Assembly: GCA_949949005.1 (NCBI GenBank)
Contig: CATLHM010000019.1
Location: 1 to 53,525, forward strand
Direction of reading: 5' to 3'
Length of the DNA stretch: 53,525 nucleotides
Source: an uncultured Lachnospiraceae bacterium
Lineage (GTDB): Bacteria; Bacillota; Clostridia; Lachnospirales; Lachnospiraceae
Shown: positions 8,349 to 18,029 of the stretch, piece by piece
Numbering within the stretch: position 1 is the stretch's first letter
Layout of the letters: each line of letters begins with the position of its first letter
Notes under the pieces: generated by a model
Told to the model about the DNA's origin: nothing
The model's input: the letters and a program-made list of their open reading frames with translations, nothing else
The model's database searches: none
Translations under genes and position numbers: made by a program

Positions 8349-8788
8349 CAGGGGTAACGGTGATTAAGGCTGACAGCGAGGAACTCTTAGGCAGATGCAG
8401 ACAGTTAAGGAGAGAGGTTTTTACTCTGGAAAAGGGAATCCCGGAAGTGATTGAAGTGGATGAGAGGGATTGCCTGGACGGGGGAAGTGATCATTTCCTG
8501 ATACGATATACGAAAATGGATGCAGGCGCTTTCCGGTGTACATATGCACCGGAAAGCGCAGTGCGTTTGCAGCGTTTTTGCATTCTGAAAGAGGTAAGAG
8601 AGCTTGGAGTGGGAAGAGAGGCGCTCAGATATGTGGAAGAGCATTATCGGGAGCTGGGAATCAGCCGGATAGAGCTGGATGCGAAATTTCAAGTGGAAGG
8701 GTTCTATCAAAAGTGCGGATATCGCAGGGTATCCGGTATTTTTGAGGAGGCTGGGGTATTGCACGTAAAAATGATGAAGGAGCTATAA
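8345..8788 (+). CDS. GNAT-family N-acetyltransferase
   Basis: 147 residues with a GNAT fold like the ElaA/YjcF group: an N-terminal LRREVFTLEKGIPEVIEVDERD block, core strand RLQRFCILKEVRELGVGREALRYVEE that carries the acetyl-CoA-binding turn (VRELGVGREA), and YQKCGYRRVSG near the end. The acceptor cannot be read from sequence. It overlaps nagB by four bases (ATGA), so it is translationally coupled; an amino-sugar-linked role is possible but unproven. Confidence 0.85.
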   Translation: MTGVTVIKADSEELLGRCRQLRREVFTLEKGIPEVIEVDERDCLDGGSDHFLIRYTKMDAGAFRCTYAPESAVRLQRFCILKEVRELGVGREALRYVEEHYRELGISRIELDAKFQVEGFYQKCGYRRVSGIFEEAGVLHVKMMKEL

Positions 8789-8802
8789 AAGGCAGGTTGG
8801 TT

Positions 8803-10194
8803 ATGACAAGGAATTTTGCAGAGGGAAAGGTTTGGAAAAACATCATTTATCAGTCGATTCCGCTTATGCTGGCCCAGTTGGTACAGCTTCTGTATAATGT
8901 GGTGGATCGGATCTATATCGGGCATTTGCCGGGGGCGGATAGCATGGCGCTGACAGGCATCGGCCTGGCGTTTCCGCTGACCACAATTATCGCTGCGTTT
9001 ACCAACCTCTTCGGCACGGGGGGAGCGCCCTTATTTTCCATTGCAAGGGGAGCGCAGCAGGAGAAGCGGGCGGAGAAAATCCTGGGCAATACGTTTTCCC
9101 TTCTCACAGGCTCCTCCCTGATACTCATGGGGCTGTGCTTTGTGTTTCGAAGGCCCGTGCTCTATCTGTTTGGAGCAAGCGACGCTTCCTATGTATATGC
9201 GGACGCTTATCTGAAAATCTATCTTCTGGGAACGCCCTTTGCCATGCTCGCCACAGGGTTAAACGGATTTATCAACGCCCAGGGATTTCCGAAGACCGGG
9301 ATGATGACCACGCTTCTGGGCGCAGTGCTGAATCTGATTCTGGATCCCATTTTTATTTTCAGCTTACATATGGGCGTGAGCGGAGCAGCCCTGGCCACCA
9401 TACTGAGCCAGACTGCCTCCTGTATTTGGGTTTTGCATTTTCTTATAATGCCGGGGCGTTTGGGAAAAGAAAAACAGCTTCGGATTAAAAAAGAAAATCT
9501 GGGAGTGGACTGGAAATTGGCCTCAGAAATTTCTTCCCTGGGAATGGCTGGCTTTATCATGCAGGGAACCAATGCGCTGGTGCAGATTGTGTGCAATGCC
9601 ACGCTGAAGGTTTACGGCGGAGATTTGTATGTGGGAATCATGACGGTGCTGAATTCCGTCCGTGAGATTTTGTCCCTGCCGGTCAGCGGCCTTACCAGCG
9701 GCGCACAGCCGGTGCTGGGCTACAATTACGGGGCAAAGCGGTTTGAGAGGGTATGCCAGGGGATTCGTTTCATGTCAGTGATCGGGATTCTTTATACCCT
9801 TCTGGCATGGCTGGCGGTGATTATGGGCCCCCGCTTTCTGCTCTCTGTTTTCACGGAGGATCCGGCCATGCTCGAGGCGGGAGTAAGGGCAATCAGGATT
9901 TACTTTTTCGGATTTTTCTTCATGTCCTTTCAGTTTTCAGGCCAGGCATCCTTTACAGCCCTGGGCTACTCAAAGCAGGCCATATTCTTTTCCCTGCTGC
10001 GCAAGGCTGTGATCGTGGCCCCCCTGACCATACTTCTTCCCAAATTCGGTCTGGGAGTGGACGGGATCTTTCTGGCGGAGCCCATTTCCAATGCCATCGG
10101 CGGGCTGGCCTGTTTCCTCACCATGTATTTTACGCTGTACCGGAAGCTGAAGGACGGCTGCCAGGCTTCGCCAGCCACCCATATGAAAAAATAG
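8803..10194 (+). CDS. MATE-family multidrug/Na+ efflux protein
   Basis: 463 residues with about 12 hydrophobic segments and two internally similar halves (for example GIGLAFPLTTIIAAFTNLFG early and SGLTSGAQPVLGYNYGAKRF at the start of the second half), the hallmark of the MATE family. Such proteins export cationic drugs or toxins in exchange for Na+ or H+. I use ATG 8803, preceded by AGGCAGG; a TTG two codons earlier is less likely. It follows the acetyltransferase after 14 bases and converges with the FtsX-type gene through a hairpin at 10171-10203. Confidence 0.92.
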   Translation: MTRNFAEGKVWKNIIYQSIPLMLAQLVQLLYNVVDRIYIGHLPGADSMALTGIGLAFPLTTIIAAFTNLFGTGGAPLFSIARGAQQEKRAEKILGNTFSLLTGSSLILMGLCFVFRRPVLYLFGASDASYVYADAYLKIYLLGTPFAMLATGLNGFINAQGFPKTGMMTTLLGAVLNLILDPIFIFSLHMGVSGAALATILSQTASCIWVLHFLIMPGRLGKEKQLRIKKENLGVDWKLASEISSLGMAGFIMQGTNALVQIVCNATLKVYGGDLYVGIMTVLNSVREILSLPVSGLTSGAQPVLGYNYGAKRFERVCQGIRFMSVIGILYTLLAWLAVIMGPRFLLSVFTEDPAMLEAGVRAIRIYFFGFFFMSFQFSGQASFTALGYSKQAIFFSLLRKAVIVAPLTILLPKFGLGVDGIFLAEPISNAIGGLACFLTMYFTLYRKLKDGCQASPATHMKK

Positions 10195-10203
10195 GGTGGC
10201 TGG
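10171..10203. terminator. Convergent hairpin between MATE and FtsX-type genes
   Basis: A perfect 10-bp inverted repeat, CCAGCCACCC and GGGTGGCTGG, with a 13-base loop rich in A. It overlaps the last MATE codons and could stop transcription from both sides, although neither side has a long T-tract. Confidence 0.5.
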
Positions 10204-10213
10204 CCAGAGAGGG

Positions 10214-13200
10214 CTATTCGATGGACTTTAAGGATTCGGCCATATTAATTTTTTCCAGCTTGAAAAACATGAAGCCGTTTACCAGCATGGCAAAGATAAA
10301 GGTAAACAGAAGGCTGAGCAGGTAGCTGGCGGGGGTGATCAGGGTCTTAAAGGAAATCATATCGATTTTGATATTGTACATCACAAACCAGTGCAGCCAT
10401 TTCCCAAGCCCCAGCCCCACAAGGGCACCCATGGCGGTAAGGACAAGGTTTTCGCGGAAAACATAGTCGGCGGTCTCCCGGGCGTAAAAGCCCAGAACCT
10501 TGATGGTGGCGATCTCACGGATCCGCTCCGTGATATTGATGTTTGTCAGGTTATAGAGCACGATAAAGGCCAGGCTCCCCGCACAGATGATGATCAGCGC
10601 AATGATATAGTTCATGCTCTCCATCATGTTGGAGATCCTCGCCCTCATATCCGCAGTTACGGAAACGGCGAGGACGTTTTTCCGGTCGGCAATTGCCGCC
10701 GCAGCTTCATGAATGTCCACGTCCTCTTTCACCAGGGCAAAGGCGCTTTTGTATTCCGGTTCAGCGCCAAGCTGTGCCTGATAAGTCTCTTTGTCCACAT
10801 AGACATAGTTATAGACAAAATTTTCGCACAGGGCAGTTACCCTGACTTTCAGACTGTTCATCTCATTGTCCCGCAAAATGATCTCGTCCCCTGCTTTGAT
10901 TCCCATATTCTCCGCTATTTTTGCGCTCAGAACGGCTTCGCCCTCCCCGGGCCAGGGAATTTCTCTGCCATCATCCTCAGTGTGCAAATTTAAGAAAGCG
11001 GCGATTTGCTCCCTGTCTTTTGGAATTTCCAGATAAACGGACTTGGTTCGGCCGCCGAAGTCCAAATCCACACTCTTTTCATACCGGCAGGCAATGTTTG
11101 CCAGGATCGGCTTGGTCTGCTCTGTCAGTTCCTCTGACTGCGTCTGTGAAATGCCTTCCGAAAATGTGACGTCAATGTCATAGATCTGGATTTCATCATA
11201 CTGCATCTCCGCAATGTTCATGACGGAATCCCTGATGCCAAAGCCGGTGACCAGAAGGGCGGTGCAGCCGCTGATCCCCAGTATCATCATGAAAAAACGC
11301 TTTTTATAGCGGATGATATTTCTCACGGAAACTTTATGCAGGAACTTCATTCTGCGCCAGATAAAGGTGATTCTTTCCAGGAAAATCCGTTTGCCGCTTT
11401 TTGGCGCTTTGGGACGGATCAGGTTGGCGGGAACGCTGCTCAGCTCATGCCGGCATGAAAAATAGGCAGCGCCCATGGAGCAGAGCAGTGAAACCGCTAT
11501 GGAAAGGAGGGCCAGCAGGAAGTCAAAGTAATACTGGATTTCCCCCATGCTGTACATGATTCCATAGCCGATCCATATAACCTTCGGGAAAAGCCAGGTG
11601 CCGATGATACATCCCAGGACGGCGCCGATTGCCGCTGCGGAACCGGCATAAAAGAGGAATTTTCCCATAATAGCCCCGTTTCCGTAGCCTAGGGCTTTGA
11701 GCACGCCGATCTGGGTGCGCTGTTCCTCCACCATCCGGTTCATGGTGGTCATACAAATGAGAGCGGCCACCAGGAAGAAAAAAACGGGGAATACGTTGGC
11801 AATGGCCGCCACAATATTGGAATCCCTCTCGTAGCAGGCATAGCCTATATTGGTATTCCGGTCAAGGACATAAGTGTCCGGCGCATCCAGATCCGCCAGC
11901 TCGTCTCTGGCGTCGTCAATTTTTTGCTGGGCATCCGCCACCTCGGTTTCAAATTCCGCCTTTGCGTCGCAGTATTCCACTCTGGCATCTGCCAGTTCTG
12001 TCTTGCCGTCCTCAAGCTCGGCCTTTCCTTCCTCCAGATCCGCCTGTGCCTTAACGATGTCCTTTTGGGCCTGCGCCAGCTTTTCCCTGCCGTCTTCAAG
12101 CTCCGCTTTTCCTTCCTCCAAATCCGTTTTGGCCTCTTCCAGTTGAGCCTTGCCGTCCTCCCACTGGATTCTGGCATCGGTGACTTCGGATTTAGCCGAA
12201 CGCAGCTCTGCGTCCGCTTCCAGAAGCACCTTTTCATTGTGCTTGATCTTGGCGTGGGCCTCCTCGATCTCATCCCAGCCTTCCTGAAACTGGTCTTTAT
12301 AGACCTGAATCTGTGCAAGTCCTTCCTGGATCTGCCTTAAGCCATCGTCGAGCTGGACCCTGCCTGCCTGAATCTGGACGAGACCGGATTGAATCTGGGC
12401 TTTGGCGCCGTTAAGCTGGTCTCTGCCTGCGGATAGCTGCTGGCGGCCTGCTTCAATCTGGGCCATAGAGGCCTCATATTCTTCCTGTGAAATGAGTCGC
12501 GCATCAAGGGCTGCAGAGAGCCCTGCGGCCTGGGCGTCCAGCTCCTGTTCCTGGGCATCCAGAGCCGCTTCCTGACCGGAAAGCTGGGCAGCCGCGGTGG
12601 TAAGCTCCGCCTCTTTGCCGTCAAGCTCCGCCGCCTGTCTTGATAATTCCTCCTGCTGTGCAAGCAATATATGCTCCTGCTCGATTAGCGGGGCTTCCTT
12701 TGCAGCCAGCATTTCCTCCTGCTGTTTTAATTCCTCCTTTGCTTCCTCCAGCTTGTCCCATGCTTGGGAAAGCTCCAGCTCGTTGGCAAAGATTTCCCAC
12801 TCGTGATATTTCAGCTCTTCGTCTGCCTCTTTTAATTCCTGTTCTTTTTCCGCAATCTCTTTTTCACCGTCGATGATTTCCTGCTCGCCATCGGCGATCT
12901 CCTGTTTACTGTCTGCAATTTTCTTTTGGCCGTCCGCAATCTCCTTTTCGCCGTCCGTGATTTCCTGCTGTCCCTCCGCCAGCTCCTGTTCTGCGTCCAA
13001 AATCTTTTGCCAGGCATCGTCTAGTTCTTCCTGTGCTTCTGCTTCTTTGTCATCCAGCTCCGTCTGGGCGTCGTCGATTTTTTCCTGGGCTGTGGCCTGA
13101 AGCTCTTCATACCGCTCCTGTGCCAGAAGCTCTGCCTTTTCTTCCACCGTATCGGTGATGGATTCGATATAAGTTTCATATTCGTCGGTGTAGACCTCAT

Positions 13201-13852
13201 ATTTTTCGCTGGCCGTCACATAAATTTCGGTGAGATAGTCACAGTCAAAGGCCTGTGAGGGGACATAAAGAAAAGCGCCGATTTTTCCATCGCCGATCGA
13301 GGTGGTTCCCCGTTCAAAATTGATATAATAGGGGGTGCGCACGATTCCCACAGCGGTAAAGGTGCGGTTATGAAACATTTCCAGGGTGTCCTCCTCATTG
13401 TCGTCCGTCACGGTGATCTGGGAGCCCAGCGCGGCTTCCCCATACAGGGCGGAGTCAAGAAGGCATTCGCCGGCGTTTTGCGGCATCCGGCCTGCCGTGA
13501 GCACCACCTGGTTGATTTTTTCTGGGATTGTGTGGAATTTATAAATATCATTGGATTCCCCCATAGAGCAGATCGCGTCCACGGAAACTGCCCCTTCCAC
13601 ATCCGCAACTTCCTCTAAATCCTTAAGCTTGTCCACGCTTTCCTTTGAAAAGCCCAAAGTGGACAGGAGACGGAAATCAAAAAAATTCTGTTCTTCCAGG
13701 TAAGCGCTCTCCGTTACAATCATAGCCGGTGTGGTGGCCTTTAAACCCGTAAACAGCCCCACGCCCAGCATGACGATAGACAGAATCGCCATGTACCGCC
13801 CAAGACTTCCTTTGATTTCCCTGACCGTAGTTTTGATCATTCCGCTGCTCAT
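10214..13852 (-). CDS. FtsX/MacB-type ABC permease with giant extracellular coiled coil
   Basis: 1212 residues. A first transmembrane helix near residue 30 (YMAILSIVMLGVGLFTGL) precedes a large outside region. From about residue 240 to 670 that region is dominated by heptad-like repeats (EIADGEQEI, ELEDGKTELADA and similar), a long coiled coil. An FtsX domain follows (VFFFLVAALICMTTMNRMVEEQRTQIGVLKALGYG), then more helices and a second FtsX domain at the C-terminus (IRYKKRFFMMILGISGCTALL ahead of ITERIREIATIKVLGFY). The start is ATG 13852, six bases after AGGAG; an upstream in-frame ATG at 13885 lacks a site. With the ATPase just upstream it forms an exporter or cell-envelope-acting complex; the substrate is unknown. 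Confidence 0.88.
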   Translation of the reverse strand: MSSGMIKTTVREIKGSLGRYMAILSIVMLGVGLFTGLKATTPAMIVTESAYLEEQNFFDFRLLSTLGFSKESVDKLKDLEEVADVEGAVSVDAICSMGESNDIYKFHTIPEKINQVVLTAGRMPQNAGECLLDSALYGEAALGSQITVTDDNEEDTLEMFHNRTFTAVGIVRTPYYINFERGTTSIGDGKIGAFLYVPSQAFDCDYLTEIYVTASEKYEVYTDEYETYIESITDTVEEKAELLAQERYEELQATAQEKIDDAQTELDDKEAEAQEELDDAWQKILDAEQELAEGQQEITDGEKEIADGQKKIADSKQEIADGEQEIIDGEKEIAEKEQELKEADEELKYHEWEIFANELELSQAWDKLEEAKEELKQQEEMLAAKEAPLIEQEHILLAQQEELSRQAAELDGKEAELTTAAAQLSGQEAALDAQEQELDAQAAGLSAALDARLISQEEYEASMAQIEAGRQQLSAGRDQLNGAKAQIQSGLVQIQAGRVQLDDGLRQIQEGLAQIQVYKDQFQEGWDEIEEAHAKIKHNEKVLLEADAELRSAKSEVTDARIQWEDGKAQLEEAKTDLEEGKAELEDGREKLAQAQKDIVKAQADLEEGKAELEDGKTELADARVEYCDAKAEFETEVADAQQKIDDARDELADLDAPDTYVLDRNTNIGYACYERDSNIVAAIANVFPVFFFLVAALICMTTMNRMVEEQRTQIGVLKALGYGNGAIMGKFLFYAGSAAAIGAVLGCIIGTWLFPKVIWIGYGIMYSMGEIQYYFDFLLALLSIAVSLLCSMGAAYFSCRHELSSVPANLIRPKAPKSGKRIFLERITFIWRRMKFLHKVSVRNIIRYKKRFFMMILGISGCTALLVTGFGIRDSVMNIAEMQYDEIQIYDIDVTFSEGISQTQSEELTEQTKPILANIACRYEKSVDLDFGGRTKSVYLEIPKDREQIAAFLNLHTEDDGREIPWPGEGEAVLSAKIAENMGIKAGDEIILRDNEMNSLKVRVTALCENFVYNYVYVDKETYQAQLGAEPEYKSAFALVKEDVDIHEAAAAIADRKNVLAVSVTADMRARISNMMESMNYIIALIIICAGSLAFIVLYNLTNINITERIREIATIKVLGFYARETADYVFRENLVLTAMGALVGLGLGKWLHWFVMYNIKIDMISFKTLITPASYLLSLLFTFIFAMLVNGFMFFKLEKINMAESLKSIE

Positions 13853-13931
13853 CCGTTCGCTCCTATATCGCTTTTCAAGAGGCATTCCGCCCTCTTATGA
13901 TACCCTATATAATGACTCACCAGGAGGCGTC

Positions 13932-14636
13932 CTACCATTCAATCTCTTCTACCGGCAAGGTGTGTTCATTCAGCTCCATTTTGCGCACGGTTCCGTTTTT
14001 TACGGTGATGACCCGATCCGCCATGGCCGTCAGAGCCTGATTGTGGGTAATAACCACCACGGTCATTCCCCTTTTGCGGCAGGCGTCCTGCAATAATTTC
14101 AAAACCGCCTTGCCCGTATTGTAATCCAGGGCTCCGGTAGGTTCGTCGCAGAGCAGAAGCTTGGGATTTTTGGCAAGGGCTCTGGCGATGGCCACCCTTT
14201 GCTGCTCCCCGCCGGAGAGCTGGGCCGGGAAGTTTCCCGCCCGCTCCTTAAGTCCAACCATCTCCAGAACCGTCATGGCATCCAGGGGATCTTTGCAGAT
14301 CTGAGCCGCTAGCTCCACATTTTCAAGAGCCGTGAGATTCTGCACCAGATTGTAAAACTGAAAGACAAAGCCAATGTCAAAGCGCCGGTAGGCTGTCAGT
14401 TTCTTCTTATTATAAGAGGAGATTTCCTGCCCGTCCAAAAAAACCTGCCCACAGGAGAGCGAATCCATGCCTCCTAAGATATTCAAAATCGTGGTCTTAC
14501 CGGCCCCGGAGGCTCCCACCACCACACAGAATTCTCCTTTTCTGATGGTGAAATTTACATCCCGGAGAGCCTTAATGTCCACTTCTCCCATATGATAGGT
14601 CTTGCCTACGTTTTTAAATTCTACAAATGAGTCCAT
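13932..14636 (-). CDS. ABC transporter ATP-binding protein, MacB/LolD type
   Basis: 234 residues with Walker [10 protein letters not shown], signature [15 protein letters not shown], Walker [13 protein letters not shown] and the switch His in VVVITHNQ. Its sequence is of the LolD/MacB/FtsE group, which pairs with FtsX-type permeases, and the 1212-residue permease lies 79 bases downstream on the same strand. Together they probably form a mechanotransmitting ABC complex rather than a classical transporter. Confidence 0.93.
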   Translation of the reverse strand: MDSFVEFKNVGKTYHMGEVDIKALRDVNFTIRKGEFCVVVGASGAGKTTILNILGGMDSLSCGQVFLDGQEISSYNKKKLTAYRRFDIGFVFQFYNLVQNLTALENVELAAQICKDPLDAMTVLEMVGLKERAGNFPAQLSGGEQQRVAIARALAKNPKLLLCDEPTGALDYNTGKAVLKLLQDACRKRGMTVVVITHNQALTAMADRVITVKNGTVRKMELNEHTLPVEEIEW

Positions 14637-14694
14637 CCGGGGTTCCTCCCTGTGCCGAGTTCTGGCCGTATCAAAAATTGGTTATCGCGCCAGT

Positions 14695-14730
14695 GGGAAA
14701 CGCCGTGAAATTTTCTTTGCGGCGTTTCCC
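14695..14730. repeat. 11-bp inverted repeat upstream of the ABC ATPase gene
   Basis: GGGAAACGCCG (14695-14705) and CGGCGTTTCCC (14720-14730) are perfect complements around a 14-base A/T-rich centre. It lies between the end of the HTH gene and the start of the ATPase gene, both on -. It could terminate the former or be an operator for the latter. There is no T-tract on either strand. Confidence 0.5.
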
Positions 14731-14800
14731 GGATAGGAATAGTTTATCATATGCGTTTTAAAACAAAAATACTTTGAATCTAAAAAAAGGGTAAAAAATA

Positions 14801-15433
14801 TCAAAAGTAACCGGGTATTGTGTATCGCCAACCGCCATACAGATCGGCCATGAAATTCAGATCATTCCTCCATTCCGGATGCACCTCTTCCCAATTCGGA
14901 AATTCTTCCACCATTTCTTCCCTGCAGCCCGGAATCGGGGGAATATAGCAAATTTTATACCCTGCTTCTTCCAACTCGGAATAGTCCCTCTGACGGGTAC
15001 GGTCAGGGACATCCGGCAGAAGACTACGATAGAAATCAGTTTTGCTCACAGGATACCAGTCATTGTACCACTCGTCCTCGCCCAGAGGGAAGTGAAACAG
15101 ATCTCGCATCCCTTTCATCAAAATACAGCATCGGCGCAGTTTTTCCAGATATTTCAATTGATTTTTGCCCTCCGGCGCTTGGAGGGGAGACATACTCAAA
15201 TCCACAGGGAGAAAGGCATGGATCTTCCGGTCATATTTGACCTTCAAAACCCCGGCCTGTACCAGCAGAGAGATGTCCCGAAAGGCTGTTTTCTTGGGGG
15301 TGCCAAGCTGATCCCATATTTCCCGATAGGAAACCTCCCTGCAGACGAGGAAAAGGTGATAGGTGCAAAGAATCCGTGTGGTTTTCGGCATGGAAATTTG
15401 TCTCGAGTCTGTGCGTTTTTCCTGTAAATCCAT
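14801..15433 (-). CDS. Helix-turn-helix (DeoR/WYL-like N-terminal) regulator-type protein
   Basis: 210 residues. The N-terminal ~75 residues look like a winged helix-turn-helix of the HTH_11 kind (CTYHLFLVCREVSYREIWDQ, then KTAFRDISLLVQAGVLKVKYD). The rest has no recognised effector domain; a WYL motif is not visible. I place the start at 15433, where GGAGGG lies six bases ahead; an ATG at 15481 overlaps the upstream ligase gene's stop (ATGA) and is an alternative. Same-strand coupling to the RNA repair enzyme suggests it controls that operon, as WYL/HTH proteins do in other RNA repair loci (inference). Confidence 0.7.
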   Translation of the reverse strand: MDLQEKRTDSRQISMPKTTRILCTYHLFLVCREVSYREIWDQLGTPKKTAFRDISLLVQAGVLKVKYDRKIHAFLPVDLSMSPLQAPEGKNQLKYLEKLRRCCILMKGMRDLFHFPLGEDEWYNDWYPVSKTDFYRSLLPDVPDRTRQRDYSELEEAGYKICYIPPIPGCREEMVEEFPNWEEVHPEWRNDLNFMADLYGGWRYTIPGYF

Positions 15434-15477
15434 ATTTGACCCTCCAGTAATTTGTTTGGTTGTATTCACGGAAAAAG

Positions 15478-17679
15478 TCATAAGCTTTTATTCCTGTCCT
15501 GATAGAACATTTCTCTCACGGCGCAGATGTTTGCGGGGAGCTGACCTGCCTTTCCGGCGTCATAGAGCCTTCTGAGCCACCCGTAAAACTCATTTGCCAT
15601 CGGTGTTGTCAGGATGGAGGCATTGGCTAAATACCCCTTTTTCTTTACTTCATATAAGACTCCTCTCATATTCTTCCAGAAATTGTAGTAGTAAAGCTTT
15701 TGCTTTGTCATATATCCTGCGCTGTCCTCGATCACAAAGCCTTCGATCTCGCGATTTTGGTACAGATACCCTTCCTTAAGGATTTCATGGTTCCAATGAT
15801 AGAACGCATTCCAGTCGGCAAGCTCATAGGCCTTCTCTTTACATGAGAGTCCAAACAGGGCTGCCGTATCTTGCAGATCCTCATAAGCGTATCTGGCAAA
15901 ATCCATACGGTTGTAAACAATATCCAGCAGGATCAGGCGGCTTTGCGGATATGCAATGATATGAGGATCATTTTTCACATCAATGCATTCAAAAACAAAA
16001 GAAACCTCCTTCTCTTTTATGTAATCCTGCATTTCCTCCAGCCTTTCCGGGGGAAGAACTTCCTTTACCATCGTTTTGAACAGACAGGCATATTTGCTGT
16101 TGATTGTGGATTTGCATGCGTAAAACAGGCTGTCCTCGTATTCGTCATAACTGATGATTCCGAGAAACCCGTTTTCTTTGACATAGGCTGTCACAGGAAA
16201 CTGTAAGGTGTTCCATAACCGGATGGGCTTTGTCTCTTCCCGTTCGCCTATTTGGAAGAATTTGTCATAGGCTCTTGCAACCACCCTGCTTTTAACCGTG
16301 TCCAGATACAGCCCTCTGGCCCTGATCGTCTGCCGGTTCCACGCCTTGTCGGAAAACGCCTGATCGGTATAATTGAAGGAGGAAATATTGCCGAATTTCT
16401 TTTCCTGGATATACTTATTATGTCTCAGGGCGATGATCATTTCCGCGATAGAACCTTCGATTACGGGTTGTGCATGAACGTCCTCGAAAGTCCTGTATAC
16501 GTCATTAGGTATCTCGAAGGTCCCAATCCCGTCCCCGCTTACTTGCAGGCAGCGCAGACAGCCGCCATATTCAACCTGCCCTTCCAGGTTAAAAACCCTT
16601 TCATTGACTCTGACGGGCAGATGGCCGGCATTCCTGTGCCCGTGGATTTGATAAACGTTTTCAGGCATGAGTGTGCGGAAGGTTTCTGCCATCCGTTCTG
16701 TGTCATCGTAGGTTCCGACTCCTTCAAGCATCTGCTTTGCGGCCACAAAGGACAGATTTTCAGGAAGCCGGCTCAGCCCTGCATGAGTCACAAGATAAAT
16801 TTTTTCGCCGTATTGGTACCAGGCACACTGAGCTAATTTCTTATAGAGCCGGGCTGCTTCTTTTTTGCTAATGTTTGCATCATCAAGTTCCGGCTTAGTG
16901 ATCAGTTCGAACTCATTAGACCGGGAAGTTATGTCATGAGACCACTCCCATAACTCGCGGTCATGGTTGCCCTCCAGCATAAGCACATTTTTCTTGTCCA
17001 TTATGGAAATGAGGAATTCTGTCAGCTTTGCGTTTTCGATTCCTCTGTCAATATAATCGCCCACAAAGAGATACATTTCATCCTCTTTAAGGCCGCCGTT
17101 ATCCGCAAGATAGCGCTGTAGTACGGTATAACAGCCGTGGAGATCGCCGATATGATGGATTTTTTTGTAGCAGGATAAATCCCGTATTTTTATCCATACA
17201 GAATCCAGTTCATCAGGTTTGATGAGTTGGATTCCGGAGGGAACCTTTTGTGCGTCAAACCTTGCATACATGGTGTCAATTACGGTATCCGGCACCCTTT
17301 TTAAGGGCTTTCGCCCGGCATTTCTTCTTTTGACTTCCTCCAAAGGAATGTCCGTAAAATCTACACAGTAAATTCTGTATTTGTAGACGTTACACATTTC
17401 CCGGTATCTTTTCATTTCCGCAGTTCTGGAATTGGTAGCGTCAACCACTGTAAACTCTCCGTTTTGCATTCTGACCCGCAGAATTTTAAAGAGAGTTTTC
17501 CACACAGCCTCATCCTCGGCCGGGCTGATCCCCTCCGTTCCGTCCGCCCTCATGACAGGGCTTTGATACAACAGCCGGATCGAATCTGCCGATAAGGTGT
17601 AGGGCTTTAATCCGTTTTGTTCGATCCAGGTGGATTTCCCGCATCCGGGAGCGCCTCTTAATAACAATAAAATTCGCAT
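15478..17679 (-). CDS. Trifunctional polynucleotide kinase-phosphatase-RNA ligase
   Basis: 733 residues in three units. (1) A P-loop 5'-kinase, residues 1-150, with GAPGCGKST at 9-17 and VDATNSRTAEMKRYR. (2) A calcineurin-like phosphoesterase, ~172-390, with GDLHG (178-182), GDYIDRG (207-213), GNHD (237-240), VTHAG and HGHRN (346-350). (3) A nucleotidyltransferase ligase, ~450-733, with a candidate AMP-accepting Lys in KENG (501-504), then FVFECI, IEGFVI and MTKQKLYYY as later ligase motifs; VVARAYDKFFQIGE precedes motif I as in T4 Rnl1-like enzymes. Kinase-phosphatase-ligase order matches bacterial Pnkp, which seals cleaved tRNA. No Hen1 methyltransferase is nearby. All active-site motifs look intact. 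Confidence 0.9.
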   Translation of the reverse strand: MRILLLLRGAPGCGKSTWIEQNGLKPYTLSADSIRLLYQSPVMRADGTEGISPAEDEAVWKTLFKILRVRMQNGEFTVVDATNSRTAEMKRYREMCNVYKYRIYCVDFTDIPLEEVKRRNAGRKPLKRVPDTVIDTMYARFDAQKVPSGIQLIKPDELDSVWIKIRDLSCYKKIHHIGDLHGCYTVLQRYLADNGGLKEDEMYLFVGDYIDRGIENAKLTEFLISIMDKKNVLMLEGNHDRELWEWSHDITSRSNEFELITKPELDDANISKKEAARLYKKLAQCAWYQYGEKIYLVTHAGLSRLPENLSFVAAKQMLEGVGTYDDTERMAETFRTLMPENVYQIHGHRNAGHLPVRVNERVFNLEGQVEYGGCLRCLQVSGDGIGTFEIPNDVYRTFEDVHAQPVIEGSIAEMIIALRHNKYIQEKKFGNISSFNYTDQAFSDKAWNRQTIRARGLYLDTVKSRVVARAYDKFFQIGEREETKPIRLWNTLQFPVTAYVKENGFLGIISYDEYEDSLFYACKSTINSKYACLFKTMVKEVLPPERLEEMQDYIKEKEVSFVFECIDVKNDPHIIAYPQSRLILLDIVYNRMDFARYAYEDLQDTAALFGLSCKEKAYELADWNAFYHWNHEILKEGYLYQNREIEGFVIEDSAGYMTKQKLYYYNFWKNMRGVLYEVKKKGYLANASILTTPMANEFYGWLRRLYDAGKAGQLPANICAVREMFYQDRNKSL

Positions 17680-17872
17680 CAGACATTCTCCTTTTGTTTC
17701 GGTTCATTTTATCCTGTGTGATTGTCTTTTTCAGGGGTCAGGCAAATCAGTGGAATTGATTATAGCACATAATAATTGAAAAATGGGAGATACGGCGGTT
17801 TACTTTAAAGTTTTTTTTCTGACGGTAAACCATAACAATCATAAGGCGTATTGTATGCGACAGACAGATGGC

Positions 17873-17900
17873 TTGTTTTCAGGAAACAAAATGGTATACT
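17873..17900 (+). promoter_or_regulatory. Promoter of the plus-strand accessory operon
   Basis: TTGTTT (17873-17878), a 16-bp spacer and TATACT (17895-17900) with TGG just before it (extended -10). It lies in the 333-base divergent region between the ligase gene and the plus-strand genes. The rest of that region is A/T-rich with no other clear element. Confidence 0.6.
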
Positions 17901-17936
17901 GTAACTTCAAACAAAAATTTACCAAAGGAGAGTACT

Positions 17937-18029
17937 GTGAAAAATAAATTTTTCACAGACAAATTTGTGCTGACGCCCAAATTTGCAGGTGTTGGCAGCA
18001 TGGAGGATTATTATGCCGGAAATTTATGA
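17937..18029 (+). CDS. Possible 30-residue leader ORF
   Basis: AAAGGAGAG lies six bases before a GTG that opens a 30-codon frame (start VKNKFFTDKFVLTPK), ending inside the next gene, whose ribosome site and ATG (18013) it overlaps. The first 20 bases form a hairpin (GTGAAAAA/TTTTTCAC). It may couple translation to the next gene or be fortuitous. No family is recognised. Confidence 0.3.
   Translation: MKNKFFTDKFVLTPKFAGVGSMEDYYAGNL

Noticed and set aside
11874..13100. Ser/Ala-rich plus-strand frames opposite the FtsX-type gene
   Set aside because: They are shadows of the coiled-coil repeats and have no ribosome sites.
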